This document shows, piece by piece, positions 8,564-16,956 of a stretch of 64,000 bases of DNA; position 1 is the first letter of the stretch; each line of letters starts with the position of its first letter. Both the position numbers and the translations under genes were made by a program. The stretch lies in the NCBI GenBank assembly GCA_022822545.1, contig JAJEBE010000032.1:1-64000 (forward strand), given 5' to 3'. The notes beneath the pieces are model-generated. The model saw only the letters and a program-made list of their open reading frames with translations. It made no database searches and had not been told where the DNA came from. Source of the DNA: Anaerolineae bacterium (GTDB taxonomy: Bacteria > Chloroflexota > Anaerolineae > Aggregatilineales > Phototrophicaceae).

Positions 8564-9343
8564 ATGGAGCGGGAAATGTTGCTGGCTATCGATATCGGCA
8601 ATACCAATATTCATTTAGGCCTCTGGGATGGCGATGTCTGGCGCTTGTCATGGCGGGCGCGCACGGTCGCGGCGAAGATGACTGACGAATACGCCGTCCT
8701 GCTGCGCAACTTCCTAAACACGGCGGGGGTCGATTTTGCCGCTGTTTCGGCTGTTTGCATGAGCAGCGTTGTGCCCGCGTTAACCGGGACATTTCAGGAT
8801 ATGTCGCGGCGCTACTTGGGGCTTGAGCCTCTAAACGTGAACAGCAGGACCAATCTGGGCATCGTCATCGCCATAGATGTGCCGGAGCAGGCTGGCGCTG
8901 ACCGGCTGTGCAATGCGGTGGCGCTGTCCCAACAGTTTGGCGCGCCGGCGATCAGCGTGGACTTCGGCACATCGACGAACTTCGATGTGCTCTCGGCGGA
9001 GCGGGCATACATTGGCGGCGTCATTGCGCCGGGAATCGGCTTGGCCCACGACGCCTTGGTCAGCCGCGCCGCGCAGTTGCACAAAGTGGAATTGACGCCG
9101 CCGCCAAGGCCTATCGGCCGCAATACGATTCACGCCATGCAGGCGGGCATATTCTGGGGCTATATCGGCATGATCGAAGCGCTGCTTGGTCGCATCCTAG
9201 CTGAGTTGGACTCTGAGGAAACAAAGGTCGTCGCGACTGGCGGATTGGCGCTTGCCATCAAAGAGCATATTCGGCTTATCGACGATGTCGCGCCGGAACT
9301 GACGCTAGACGGCTTGCGCCTGATTCATGAGTTGAATAGCTGA
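8564..9343 (+). CDS. coaX: Type III pantothenate kinase
   Basis: A 259-residue enzyme that phosphorylates pantothenate, the first step of coenzyme A synthesis. The ASKHA-fold motifs are present: AIDIGNTN (phosphate 1), GADRLCNA (pantothenate/monovalent cation region), VDFGTSTNFDV (phosphate 2) and ATGGLA (adenosine). ATG 8564 is used, and ATG four codons later is also plausible and nearer to the conserved start. A hairpin at 9349-9373 follows the stop codon and may end this transcript. Confidence 0.93.
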   Translation: MEREMLLAIDIGNTNIHLGLWDGDVWRLSWRARTVAAKMTDEYAVLLRNFLNTAGVDFAAVSAVCMSSVVPALTGTFQDMSRRYLGLEPLNVNSRTNLGIVIAIDVPEQAGADRLCNAVALSQQFGAPAISVDFGTSTNFDVLSAERAYIGGVIAPGIGLAHDALVSRAAQLHKVELTPPPRPIGRNTIHAMQAGIFWGYIGMIEALLGRILAELDSEETKVVATGGLALAIKEHIRLIDDVAPELTLDGLRLIHELNS

Positions 9344-9348
9344 AGGAA

Positions 9349-9373
9349 AAATGCCCCTGGCGGAGGGGCATTT
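9349..9373 (-). terminator. Hairpin terminator of tRNA-Asn, possibly bidirectional
   Basis: AAATGCCCCT (9349-9358) and AGGGGCATTT (9364-9373) form a 10-bp stem with a 5-nt loop. Read on the minus strand it follows the tRNA-Asn gene and ends in a T-run (TTTTTCC). On the plus strand it follows coaX with a shorter T-run. It fits an intrinsic terminator serving the convergent pair. Confidence 0.8.
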
Positions 9374-9379
9374 GGCAGG

Positions 9380-9452
9380 CTCCGTAGCTTGGACTTGAAC
9401 CAAGAACCTAGCGGTTAACAGCCGCCCGCTCTGCCAATTGAGCTACTACGGA
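9380..9452 (-). tRNA. tRNA-Asn (GTT)
   Basis: The minus strand folds as a 73-nt tRNA. The acceptor arm is TCCGTAG/CTACGGA, the D arm AGCTCAATTGGCAGAGC, the anticodon loop CTGTTAA with anticodon GTT, and the T arm contains GGTTCAAGTCC. The discriminator base is G. CCA is not encoded directly after it. A strong promoter lies just upstream and a hairpin terminator follows. Confidence 0.96.
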
Positions 9453-9464
9453 ATGATTGTTGGT

Positions 9465-9493
9465 ATACTATCAGCGTGGCTGGCGGGTGTCAA
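9465..9493 (-). promoter_or_regulatory. Sigma-70-type promoter of tRNA-Asn
   Basis: On the minus strand TTGACA (9493-9488), a 17-nt spacer and TAGTAT (9470-9465) lie immediately upstream of the tRNA 5' end. Spacing and -35 match the housekeeping consensus. Confidence 0.75.
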
Positions 9494-9551
9494 GGCGATC
9501 TTGAGCCGCTAGCGCAATTTTCGCAAGGCAAAGTGAAGGTGAGGCGACGGC

Positions 9552-10694
9552 TTGATAGACATAAGACCGCTAGCAGACCGCAGTGATTTCAGTGCCTTCT
9601 TCGAGTTCCCGTGGCGACATTACGCGGATGACCCGAACTGGGCGCCCCCGCTCGTGTCGATGCGCCGCGAGTTGCTGGACAAGGCGAAACATCCGGCCTG
9701 GAAGTATATGGACGGGGAGTACTTCGCCGCTTGGCGCGATGGCCAGATGGTCGGCACGGTCGCCGCCTTTGTTAATCACGCGCATAACCGCTATCAGGAT
9801 GAGAATATCGGTTTTTTCGGTTTGTTCGAGGCGATCGATGAACAAGAAGTCGCCAGCGGCCTGTTGGAGGCGGCGGCGGACTGGGCGCGCGGGCGCGGCG
9901 TGGAAGCGATACGGGGTCCGGCGAACTTCACGACCAACGAAGAATGCGGCTTGCTGGTCGATAACTTCAGCCAGCCTGTGATCATGATGCCCTACAATCC
10001 GCCCTGGTATCAGGCTTTGGTGGAAGGCGCCGGTTTCGAGAAGGTCATGGATGTGCATTGTATCTATCAAGACCGCGGGACGATCGAAGAAAGCAACTCT
10101 CTGGTGCGGCTTGAGAGGCTGGTGGGGCGAGCGGCGCAGCGCAGCGGCATATCCGTGCGCAAGATGAAAGCGCGCGATAAGAAGGCCGAATTCGAACGAT
10201 TTCAGGAGATTTATAACGCGGCTTGGGAGAAGAACTGGGGTTTCATCCCGATGAACGATGAGGAGTTGGGGGCTCTGGTTGATGATCTGGGCATGTTGGT
10301 CGAGCCGGATTTGGCTTTCTTCGCCGAGATTGCCGATGACCCGGTTGGCTTCGCGCTGACGATTCCGAATTTCAATGAAGCCTTGTGCCGCGCGTACCCG
10401 CGCCCGGGAGTGCCGGAGATAGTTACGATGGCGCAGGTCGCCTGGCATTGGAAGGTGCGCAAAACGATCCGCGGTGTGCGGATGCCGCTGATGGGCGTCA
10501 AGCAGGAACACCGCAACAAGGGCGTGGAGCTGGCGATGCTGCTTGCGGTGATGAAAGCCCTGCTGCCCTCACAATACGACTATCTGGATTCTGGCTGGAT
10601 TTTAGAGACGAATCCCTTGATCAAGATCAGCCTTAGCCTGGGCGGAAAGATCTACAAGACGCATCGATTCTATGAAAAATCCCTGAGCGTTTAG
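9552..10694 (+). CDS. GNAT-superfamily-like protein of unknown substrate
   Basis: A 380-residue soluble protein built of two acetyltransferase-like halves. It resembles large bacterial GNAT-related proteins, with N-terminal FFEFPWRHYADDPNWAPP, MVGTVAAFVN, GFFGLFEA, IRGPANFTTNEECGLL and C-terminal GVKQEHRNKGVELAMLLAVM (the acetyl-CoA-loop-like region). It uses TTG 9552 with GGTGAGG about 6 nt upstream. The substrate is not known. The stop overlaps the end of the convergent solute-binding protein gene by 4 nt. Confidence 0.7.
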   Translation: MIDIRPLADRSDFSAFFEFPWRHYADDPNWAPPLVSMRRELLDKAKHPAWKYMDGEYFAAWRDGQMVGTVAAFVNHAHNRYQDENIGFFGLFEAIDEQEVASGLLEAAADWARGRGVEAIRGPANFTTNEECGLLVDNFSQPVIMMPYNPPWYQALVEGAGFEKVMDVHCIYQDRGTIEESNSLVRLERLVGRAAQRSGISVRKMKARDKKAEFERFQEIYNAAWEKNWGFIPMNDEELGALVDDLGMLVEPDLAFFAEIADDPVGFALTIPNFNEALCRAYPRPGVPEIVTMAQVAWHWKVRKTIRGVRMPLMGVKQEHRNKGVELAMLLAVMKALLPSQYDYLDSGWILETNPLIKISLSLGGKIYKTHRFYEKSLSV

Positions 10695-11938
10695 CGTTCG
10701 GCAAACTGGCTGAGCGCGTTCTGGGTCGCCTGGGCGGCGGTGGCATCGGCATGCAAGACATGGTTGAGCGCTTCCTGCATCAGACGGGGCGCGACGCCGC
10801 CTTCGCCTTCGGGCAGGGGCAGCACGGAATCGGCCAGTAATTGGGCGAAGAATGTCGTATCGGCGGCGGGCGGCAGGCTATCGGCCAGAATTGCCGGCTG
10901 CGACGGCAGGTGATATAGCGCCCGGGCAAAGGCTGCGTGGAAGGCCGGCTCCATCATCCATTCGATGAAGCGCGCCGCCAAAGCTTGTCGATTCCGGTCA
11001 GGCGTGACCAAGACCCAGAGCCAGCCATTCAAAATGGACGAGCCGTTGGCATCGGCTGTCGGGATCGCGGTGGCCAGGAGGTTCGCCTCATGTTGCTGGA
11101 TCATTGTCAGGTAATCGCTGACCGTGAATATCGCCAACTGTAGACGATCATTGCGATTGATGAAGTCGGTGAGATAGGCAGCCGGCGATTGATACGACAA
11201 GGCATCCTCCGGGATCAAGCCCTTGTTGACGAGGTCTTCGTAGAATTGTAGTACCTTGCGCAGGGCCTCTTCGTTTATGGTCATCGAGCCATCGCCGGGG
11301 CTGGCGCCGCCGGCCGCCAGATATTGCAGGTAAAAGGTTTGATTCAAACCACTTGCCCGCGCCGCCGGAAACAAAAAGTTGGCTTCGTTCGCCAGCACAT
11401 CAGCGAAACTTAGACGTGCGCCGGACTTGGCGAGCGGCCGCGCATGTACGCCAATGAGCATGTCGAAGAGATAAGGCAGGCCGAAAAGCGCTCTTTCACC
11501 CTCAAGCGGAATCTGACCGAATCCGACGCCGCCGGCCAGGTCATTGAGCACAGAAGATGAAAAGAGTGTCTCGAAGGACTGCAAGTATTCTCTGGCTTGC
11601 GCCGGCGTGAAATCACGCCGCAGGATCAAGGTGAGGTCGGGCAGAGCGCCGGGGGCCACTTCCTTTCCCGCGCGGATCGTGGACATAATGCCGCCGACGC
11701 TGCCGGTCGTCTTGATGCGAAACTCGACGGTGATGTTGTTGTTGCTGGAAAACTCGGTGGTATGATCGCCGAGTAGCTGAAAGGCCGGTCCCGATTCGTC
11801 CGAAATCAACGGCGCCGGAAGCCAAACTCTCAGTGGCTGCGGTGCGGGGTCGGGAGCATTGGAACTGCCTTGCGCGCCGACGAGCAGGCAACTGAAAAGT
11901 AGCGCGCCGACGATAAAAGGTGTCAGGCGGAGCGGCAC
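10691..11938 (-). CDS. Extracellular solute-binding protein, ABC-type
   Basis: A 415-residue exported protein. Residues 1-22 form a signal peptide, with a possible lipobox at LFSC (14-17). The mature part has the periplasmic-binding-protein type II layout of sugar binders (family 1): PLRVWLPAPLI, a DLTLILRRD segment, a LFGLPYLFDMLIGVH hinge region and GWLWVLVTPDRNRQALAARFIEWM. GTG 11938 follows GGGAG. No permease or ATPase gene is adjacent, so the transporter, if any, is elsewhere. The ligand cannot be assigned. Confidence 0.75.
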   Translation of the reverse strand: MPLRLTPFIVGALLFSCLLVGAQGSSNAPDPAPQPLRVWLPAPLISDESGPAFQLLGDHTTEFSSNNNITVEFRIKTTGSVGGIMSTIRAGKEVAPGALPDLTLILRRDFTPAQAREYLQSFETLFSSSVLNDLAGGVGFGQIPLEGERALFGLPYLFDMLIGVHARPLAKSGARLSFADVLANEANFLFPAARASGLNQTFYLQYLAAGGASPGDGSMTINEEALRKVLQFYEDLVNKGLIPEDALSYQSPAAYLTDFINRNDRLQLAIFTVSDYLTMIQQHEANLLATAIPTADANGSSILNGWLWVLVTPDRNRQALAARFIEWMMEPAFHAAFARALYHLPSQPAILADSLPPAADTTFFAQLLADSVLPLPEGEGGVAPRLMQEALNHVLHADATAAQATQNALSQFAER

Positions 11939-11999
11939 GGGTGGAATTCTCCCTTTATACTGCGCGGACGACTTATGAACATTTTACTGGATTTGCGTC

Positions 12000-12548
12000 C
12001 TATGGCTCGGTTTGAGACGTTATTCGCGCGAAGGAATCAAGCACGTCGGCGATGCTACAAGTCAAGGCAATCATTCCGTGATAGCCATCTCCTAGGTAGG
12101 CGCTATCCTGCAGTTTGCCAATGAGTTCCTCCCACATTGGTCCGAAACAGACAAAGGGGCGGCGAGGGATGCCGCCGATACGCATCAATTCCCAGGTTTC
12201 GGCGATCTCGTGCAGGGTGCCGATCCCGCCGGGCATGGCCAGATAGCCATCGCCATGCTGCACCATGTAGTGCAGGCGGTCGCGCAGGTCAGCGAAATTG
12301 ATGATTTCATCGAGGTAGGGGTTCGGGCTGACGTTGAATTGAAGGCCAATTTGATCGGTGATGACGCCGATGACATGACCGCCAGCGGTCTTGGCGCCTT
12401 TGCTGACGGCTTCCATAACGCCCAGGTAACCGCCGCTCATGACGGTGTAGCCGGCCGCCGCAAGTTCTTCTCCGATTTGCTCGGCCGCTTGATAATCAGG
12501 GCTGCTCTCTTTGACCTGTGAACTGCCGAATACAGTGATGGTCCTCAT
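12000..12548 (-). CDS. LOG family protein (Rossmann-fold phosphoribohydrolase-like)
   Basis: A 182-residue protein with the LOG signature AMPGGIGTLHE (PGGxGTxxE) and SGGYLGVMEAVSKGA. Related proteins cleave ribose 5-phosphate from nucleoside monophosphates, including cytokinin precursors. Some members of this family are annotated only as TIGR00725-like. ATG 12548 is preferred to ATG 12566 because GCGAGG sits just before it and the fold starts at MRTITVFGSS. The metabolic role in this organism is unknown. Confidence 0.82.
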   Translation of the reverse strand: MRTITVFGSSQVKESSPDYQAAEQIGEELAAAGYTVMSGGYLGVMEAVSKGAKTAGGHVIGVITDQIGLQFNVSPNPYLDEIINFADLRDRLHYMVQHGDGYLAMPGGIGTLHEIAETWELMRIGGIPRRPFVCFGPMWEELIGKLQDSAYLGDGYHGMIALTCSIADVLDSFARITSQTEP

Positions 12549-12674
12549 TTTGCCTCGCGCATCCATTGCGGTGGAAGTCTGTGCAGTATATCAGAATCCA
12601 ACTCTATTATGGCAGCGCATTCTTGCCAATATGCGTCTCGGACGCATTGGGAGCTGCTTTGGAATATGAAGCGT

Positions 12675-12692
12675 CCCCCAATATTTTGGGGG
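12675..12692. repeat. Palindromic hairpin, CCCCCAA stem
   Basis: CCCCCAA (12675-12681) pairs with TTGGGGG (12686-12692) around TATT. It has the same design as the hairpin at 129-150 and lies in the gap between the divergent LOG gene and the secreted-protein gene. No T-run follows. Confidence 0.55.
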
Positions 12693-12754
12693 GAAGAGAC
12701 GAAGGATTCTAGGCTATACTAGGGAGGTGAAAGTTACGATCAGAAGGAGTGATG

Positions 12755-13762
12755 ATGTTGAAGAAGTGGGCAATTGTGCTGGTTGTAGCAATCTTGTTGG
12801 TAACGCTTGCGGTAGTTCAGGCGGATACAAATGACCGACCGGATCTTTGCGGAAACTTGCCGCAGTCGGATTGCCAGATTCTGCTGGATAACGAGGACTC
12901 GTGGAAGAGCTTGAATTCGCTGGGCTTTACGTTCTGGATGAACATGGATGTGGAAGCGGATGAAGCTATGCAAATCAGCATGCAGGGATCCGGCGCATTC
13001 GCGATAGACAGCGAGGCGAAGCAAACCCTGATCGAAATGGACGACAACTTGTCGGCTGTTGATGTTGGCGCGCTGATGGAGCTGATGCTGACGTCGGTCG
13101 CGGGAGAGATTTCGTTTGAATTTAGCGGCAGCGGCGGTGACGAAGATCTCGATGCTGCAATGACATTGCTGATGAAAGACGGCGTAGTGCTTCTGGACGC
13201 AGCCGCCTTGGAGGCGCTTACTGGCGAGTCTATGGGCGGCGTGGAAGCTTTGGGGATTGATCTGAATGGGGCGTTTGACGAGACCTTCAGTGAACTTGGC
13301 GTCATGGATTTGTCCGCCATGAATGCGAAGAGCGAGGCGGAAGTCGCGGCGACAACGGTTACTCGCTTGCCGGATGACGAGATTCGCGGCATTGCTGTCG
13401 CCGTCTTTGAGACGACCATTGATCTGGAAACATTTCTCTCGCTAGCCAGCGCTGAAGAACTTATCGCCGCGTCCAATGAGTTGGACGATCCGGAGGAAGT
13501 CGCAAAGCTGATGGAGGCGATAGAAGTCAGTGACTTCACAATGCGGGAGTATATTGGCCTGGACGATCACTACACCTATCTCATTGATATATCGCTGGAC
13601 ATGACAATATCTAGCGAAGCCAGCGAACTGGGAGACGACGGATCGTTTGTCATGGACATGTCCATGGAAGTGTCCGACTTCAACGAACCGGTCGAGATCG
13701 AAATCCCGGAAGATGCCTTTGTCTTCCCGCTAGCGATGATGATGGCGATGGGCAGCGAGTAG
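12755..13762 (+). CDS. Unknown secreted acidic protein
   Basis: A 335-residue protein with an N-terminal signal peptide (LKKWAIVLVVAILLVTLAVVQA) and a very acidic mature part rich in Asp, Glu, Met and Ala. Two Cys follow the signal (DLCGNLPQSDC) and may form a disulfide. The remainder alternates short strands and helices, loosely resembling LolA/LppX-type lipid-binding folds, but I do not recognise a family. ATG 12755 is chosen because AAGGAG is 5 nt before it; in-frame ATG 12752 and GTG 12749 are too close to that site. TATACT at 12715 may be a -10, without a clear -35. Confidence 0.6.
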   Translation: MLKKWAIVLVVAILLVTLAVVQADTNDRPDLCGNLPQSDCQILLDNEDSWKSLNSLGFTFWMNMDVEADEAMQISMQGSGAFAIDSEAKQTLIEMDDNLSAVDVGALMELMLTSVAGEISFEFSGSGGDEDLDAAMTLLMKDGVVLLDAAALEALTGESMGGVEALGIDLNGAFDETFSELGVMDLSAMNAKSEAEVAATTVTRLPDDEIRGIAVAVFETTIDLETFLSLASAEELIAASNELDDPEEVAKLMEAIEVSDFTMREYIGLDDHYTYLIDISLDMTISSEASELGDDGSFVMDMSMEVSDFNEPVEIEIPEDAFVFPLAMMMAMGSE

Positions 13763-13823
13763 GGTCCGCGCCTATTTTCAGGGGCAGGCGGGATGACCCT
13801 GCCTGCCCGCCGCGAGTGGATTA

Positions 13824-13911
<88 letters not shown>

Positions 13912-13924
13912 AAAGCCGAGCATC

Positions 13925-13930
13925 AGTATA
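13925..13930 (-). promoter_or_regulatory. Candidate -10 of tRNA-Ser
   Basis: TATACT on the minus strand lies 14 bp upstream of the tRNA 5' end, preceded by GTG. A weak -35 (TTCAAT) is 16 nt further upstream. Confidence 0.5.
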
Positions 13931-13974
13931 CACATTTGGCGCGGATATTGAACAGCGTCTTGCTGGCGCTGTCT

Positions 13975-14448
13975 TTATTTTTTGCTGTCGGCGCGGAGGC
14001 GGCGGAAGAAGCTGCGGATTTGCTCGGCGGCTTCTTCGGCGAAGAGCCCATGCTCCACATGGACGCGATGATTCAGCCGGTGGTGGCGGGTGATATCGGT
14101 GATGCTGCCCGCGGCGCCGGCTTTGGGATCGGTAGCGGCATAGACGAGCCGGGGCAGGCGGGCCAAGATCATTGCGCCAGCGCACATAGCGCAGGGCTCG
14201 AGCGTGCAGTAGAGAGTCACGTCGTCTAGGCGCCATGTGCCTAAGGCGGCGGCCGCTTGGCGAATGGCGATGATTTCGGCATGAGCGGTGGGGTCATTGT
14301 CGGCTTCGCGGCGGTTGTGGCCAGTGCCGATGACCGCGCCTTGGCGCACGGCGACGGCGCCGATAGGCACATCGCCGGAGGCGAGCGCGCGCTCGGCTTC
14401 GTCCAGGGCGAGGCGCATCCACTGCCGGTCTTCTTCGGAGATCGGCAT
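13975..14448 (-). CDS. tadA: tRNA adenosine(34) deaminase
   Basis: A 157-residue zinc deaminase that converts A34 to inosine in tRNA-Arg(ACG). The catalytic motifs HAE (in DPTAHAEIIAI) and PCAMC (in LEPCAMCAGAMI) are intact, and length is typical of TadA. It ends in a basic tail. ATG 14448 begins 2 bp after the stop of the upstream unknown gene, so the two are likely co-transcribed and pass on towards tRNA-Ser. Confidence 0.94.
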   Translation of the reverse strand: MPISEEDRQWMRLALDEAERALASGDVPIGAVAVRQGAVIGTGHNRREADNDPTAHAEIIAIRQAAAALGTWRLDDVTLYCTLEPCAMCAGAMILARLPRLVYAATDPKAGAAGSITDITRHHRLNHRVHVEHGLFAEEAAEQIRSFFRRLRADSKK

Positions 14449-14450
14449 CG

Positions 14451-14996
14451 TCAGAAGAGGCCCATCTGTTGTGGCGCGTCCGGGTCAGGTTCGTTGTTTT
14501 CGTCAGGGTTGGCTTCGTCATTGCCTTGTTCGATTTCGCTGTTTTCCATTGCCTCGGATTCGCGCGCGAGCCCGTCTTCAAATGTGATCGGCTCGCTATC
14601 GCCCTCGGTCTCCAGCGGGCTTATGCTCGCCGCGGGGAAGACACGATCGTCGACGTCGGAAGGTTCAGGTTCTGGATTAAGCGGTTGCCCATCAGCGTCA
14701 TGGGCGCCATCGTCGAGGTCGATGCATTGCGGGCAGAGGCATTCGGCCGGATGCGGCGCTGGGCTAGCAGCTTTATTGATGATACTCAGATCGGGCCTGA
14801 AGTCATCGGGCATTTCATCGGCGCGCATGGTTGCCTCGAGGCGAAGTTGATTCAATTCGTCTTCGCCGAAGCCGACATTATGCATGACGGCTGTCAGAGT
14901 CGGCAAGGCGACTTGGTCGTTGCTGCGAACGACATGTTTGTATTGCTCGCGCAGGCTGCGCAGCCATTCGTCAAAAAAGATGCTGCGTTGGTCCAT
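14451..14996 (-). CDS. Unknown protein with acidic disordered tail ending in QMGLF
   Basis: A 181-residue protein I cannot assign. Residues 1-75 look folded and helical (IFFDEWLRSLREQYKHVV, DELNQLRLEATMRADEMPDDFRPD). A short Cys motif follows (ECLCPQC, about 105-111). The remaining 70 residues are acidic, Pro/Glu/Asp-rich and probably disordered. The protein ends in QQMGLF, which matches the QxxLF pattern of bacterial sliding-clamp-binding peptides. It lies 2 bp upstream of tadA in the same orientation. A link to DNA replication or repair is inference from the terminal motif only. Confidence 0.6.
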   Translation of the reverse strand: MDQRSIFFDEWLRSLREQYKHVVRSNDQVALPTLTAVMHNVGFGEDELNQLRLEATMRADEMPDDFRPDLSIINKAASPAPHPAECLCPQCIDLDDGAHDADGQPLNPEPEPSDVDDRVFPAASISPLETEGDSEPITFEDGLARESEAMENSEIEQGNDEANPDENNEPDPDAPQQMGLF

Positions 14997-15049
14997 TCTG
15001 CGAATCCGATGCTGCCGATCTTAATCTTGTCGATAGTGTCTGAATTTTA

Positions 15050-16933
15050 TCACGTCTCGACGCGGAGGAAGAGCGCTTGGCCATGCGCCATGCCCTCGAG
15101 GCGCAGATTGTTCTCCGACACCTGGTAGCGGTCGCCCGTGAGCAGGTCAGTGAGGGCGGCGCCATCTTGAATATTGGCGAGCTTGGCGTCAATGTTTGTC
15201 GCCGGCATATTGTCCTGGCCGCGCCAGACTGCCACGATCATTTGCTCCCGCGCGGATTGGCGCTGAAAGACGACCAGATCACCGGCTGCGCGCAGAATTT
15301 GAAAGCCGCCGTGTCTTAAGGCGTGGGAGCCGCGGCGGATGGCGATGACACGCTGATGATAGCGGCGCAGATCGTGATCCCAGAGGTCTTCTTGCCAGGG
15401 CATGCAACGGCGGTTATCAGGATCGTGCCCGCCATCCAAGCCGATTTCGTCGGCGTAATAGAGGCAAGGGACGCCGGGGAAGGCCATCAGCAGCGCCGCG
15501 CCCGCTTTGACCAGAGCGCGATCGCCCTCGGCGACGCGCAGGATCCGGCTGATGTCGTGGCTGCCGATTTGATTGAATTGCTGCAAGGCGATGACGTAAG
15601 GAATGGCGGTCATGTATTGCCGCCACTGCAAGGCCAAGGATTCGGTCGGCAGCGGATTGGGGTCGCCAAAGGGCTGATGCTCAGCGACGCCCAAATCGCC
15701 CTTGCCCAGCCAGCGCCGCACCGGCGTATTAAAGCCTTGGTAGTTCATCGAGGCGTCAAGCTGATCACACTGGAGCTGGGCGGAGCTATCCTGAAAGAAC
15801 TCGCCCATCATATAGGCGCCCGGGTTTTCGGCTTTGATGGCGGCGCGCATCTCAGTCCAGACATCGCCGCCACATTGCGCCCGCCGGTAGTTGCCGGTCA
15901 TATTGGCCACATCGAGACGGTAGCCGTCGATGCTGTAGGGCGGGCGCAGCCACTTGCGCATGGAGCTGTCGACGGCGCGGTACATGCGGTCGCGCAATCT
16001 TTGGCTGCTGTAGTTGAGCTTGACGATGACGGGTACGCCCAGCCAGTACTCTACCGCACCCGTATCAGGATCGCGGTAGAAGAAGTCGGCGGAATCGGCA
16101 TTGGGATTCGTCCGCGCATTGACATACCAGGGATGATGAAAGCCGATGTGATTCGGTGTGATATCCAAGATGAGCTTCATGCCGCGTTGAGTCAATTCGC
16201 GGCGCAATTCCGCCAGCGCTTCGTTTCCGCCGAGGGAGGCAGCGACCTGGTCAAAGTTGCGGATGTCGTAGAAGTGGTTGGTCTCGGCATCAAAGATGGG
16301 GCATAGGTAGAGCGCGGTCACGCCCAAATCGGTCAGATAATCCAGATTTTGGGTGATGCCTTGGAGATCGCCGCCGAAGAACTCAACCGTGCGTGAATCG
16401 GGGTAGGGCTGAGGCAGCTCGCCCCAATCGCGCCTCAGCGTCGGTTTGCCCATTAGCGTTGGCTCGCCAGTACCCCGATCGTTGCCGGGATCGCCATTGG
16501 CGAAGCGCTCGGGAAAGATTTGATAGAAGATTTGCTCGCGCGCCCAGGCTGGCGGATCGTAGTCGCCGAGGACCGTGAAGTTGAACCAGTCGGGGCTGTC
16601 GATGGGGCTCAAGCCCGCTTGGTTGAAATAAAACGATAGGCTATCGGTCAAAAAATGAAAGCAGTAATTGTTGTGATACATGGTGATCGGCAATTCGGCC
16701 GACCAGATGTCATACCAGCCTGCGCGCGAATCCTTCTCCATGCGGATGCGCTTCCATTCGCCGTCGGGACGGCTGCGGAGGTACAAAGCGCTTAGAGTCG
16801 CCTCGCTGGGTACGCGGATGCTCGCCTTAATGACATCGCCGATCCGCGGCGTGATATCGCTGAGGAATAGCTCCGAGCTGTCGTGGTGGATGTATGTCGC
16901 CCAAGATGGCAAGTGTTTTATGCTGTAAGACAC
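15050..16933 (-). CDS. Glycoside hydrolase family 13 (neopullulanase/maltodextrin-glucosidase type)
   Basis: A 627-residue alpha-glucan hydrolase. An N-terminal beta-sandwich (about 1-125, CBM34-like) precedes the (beta/alpha)8 barrel. GH13 motifs are all present: DITPNH (I), GYRLDVAN with the Asp nucleophile (II), GEFF with the acid/base Glu (III) and NQIGSHD (IV). No signal peptide is seen, so it probably acts on cytoplasmic maltodextrin, cyclodextrin or glycogen fragments. It lies 23 bp downstream of malQ on the same strand, forming a maltodextrin-processing pair. Confidence 0.9.
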   Translation of the reverse strand: MSYSIKHLPSWATYIHHDSSELFLSDITPRIGDVIKASIRVPSEATLSALYLRSRPDGEWKRIRMEKDSRAGWYDIWSAELPITMYHNNYCFHFLTDSLSFYFNQAGLSPIDSPDWFNFTVLGDYDPPAWAREQIFYQIFPERFANGDPGNDRGTGEPTLMGKPTLRRDWGELPQPYPDSRTVEFFGGDLQGITQNLDYLTDLGVTALYLCPIFDAETNHFYDIRNFDQVAASLGGNEALAELRRELTQRGMKLILDITPNHIGFHHPWYVNARTNPNADSADFFYRDPDTGAVEYWLGVPVIVKLNYSSQRLRDRMYRAVDSSMRKWLRPPYSIDGYRLDVANMTGNYRRAQCGGDVWTEMRAAIKAENPGAYMMGEFFQDSSAQLQCDQLDASMNYQGFNTPVRRWLGKGDLGVAEHQPFGDPNPLPTESLALQWRQYMTAIPYVIALQQFNQIGSHDISRILRVAEGDRALVKAGAALLMAFPGVPCLYYADEIGLDGGHDPDNRRCMPWQEDLWDHDLRRYHQRVIAIRRGSHALRHGGFQILRAAGDLVVFQRQSAREQMIVAVWRGQDNMPATNIDAKLANIQDGAALTDLLTGDRYQVSENNLRLEGMAHGQALFLRVET

Positions 16934-16956
16934 GGGCTTTTCCCTGACTTGTCGTC

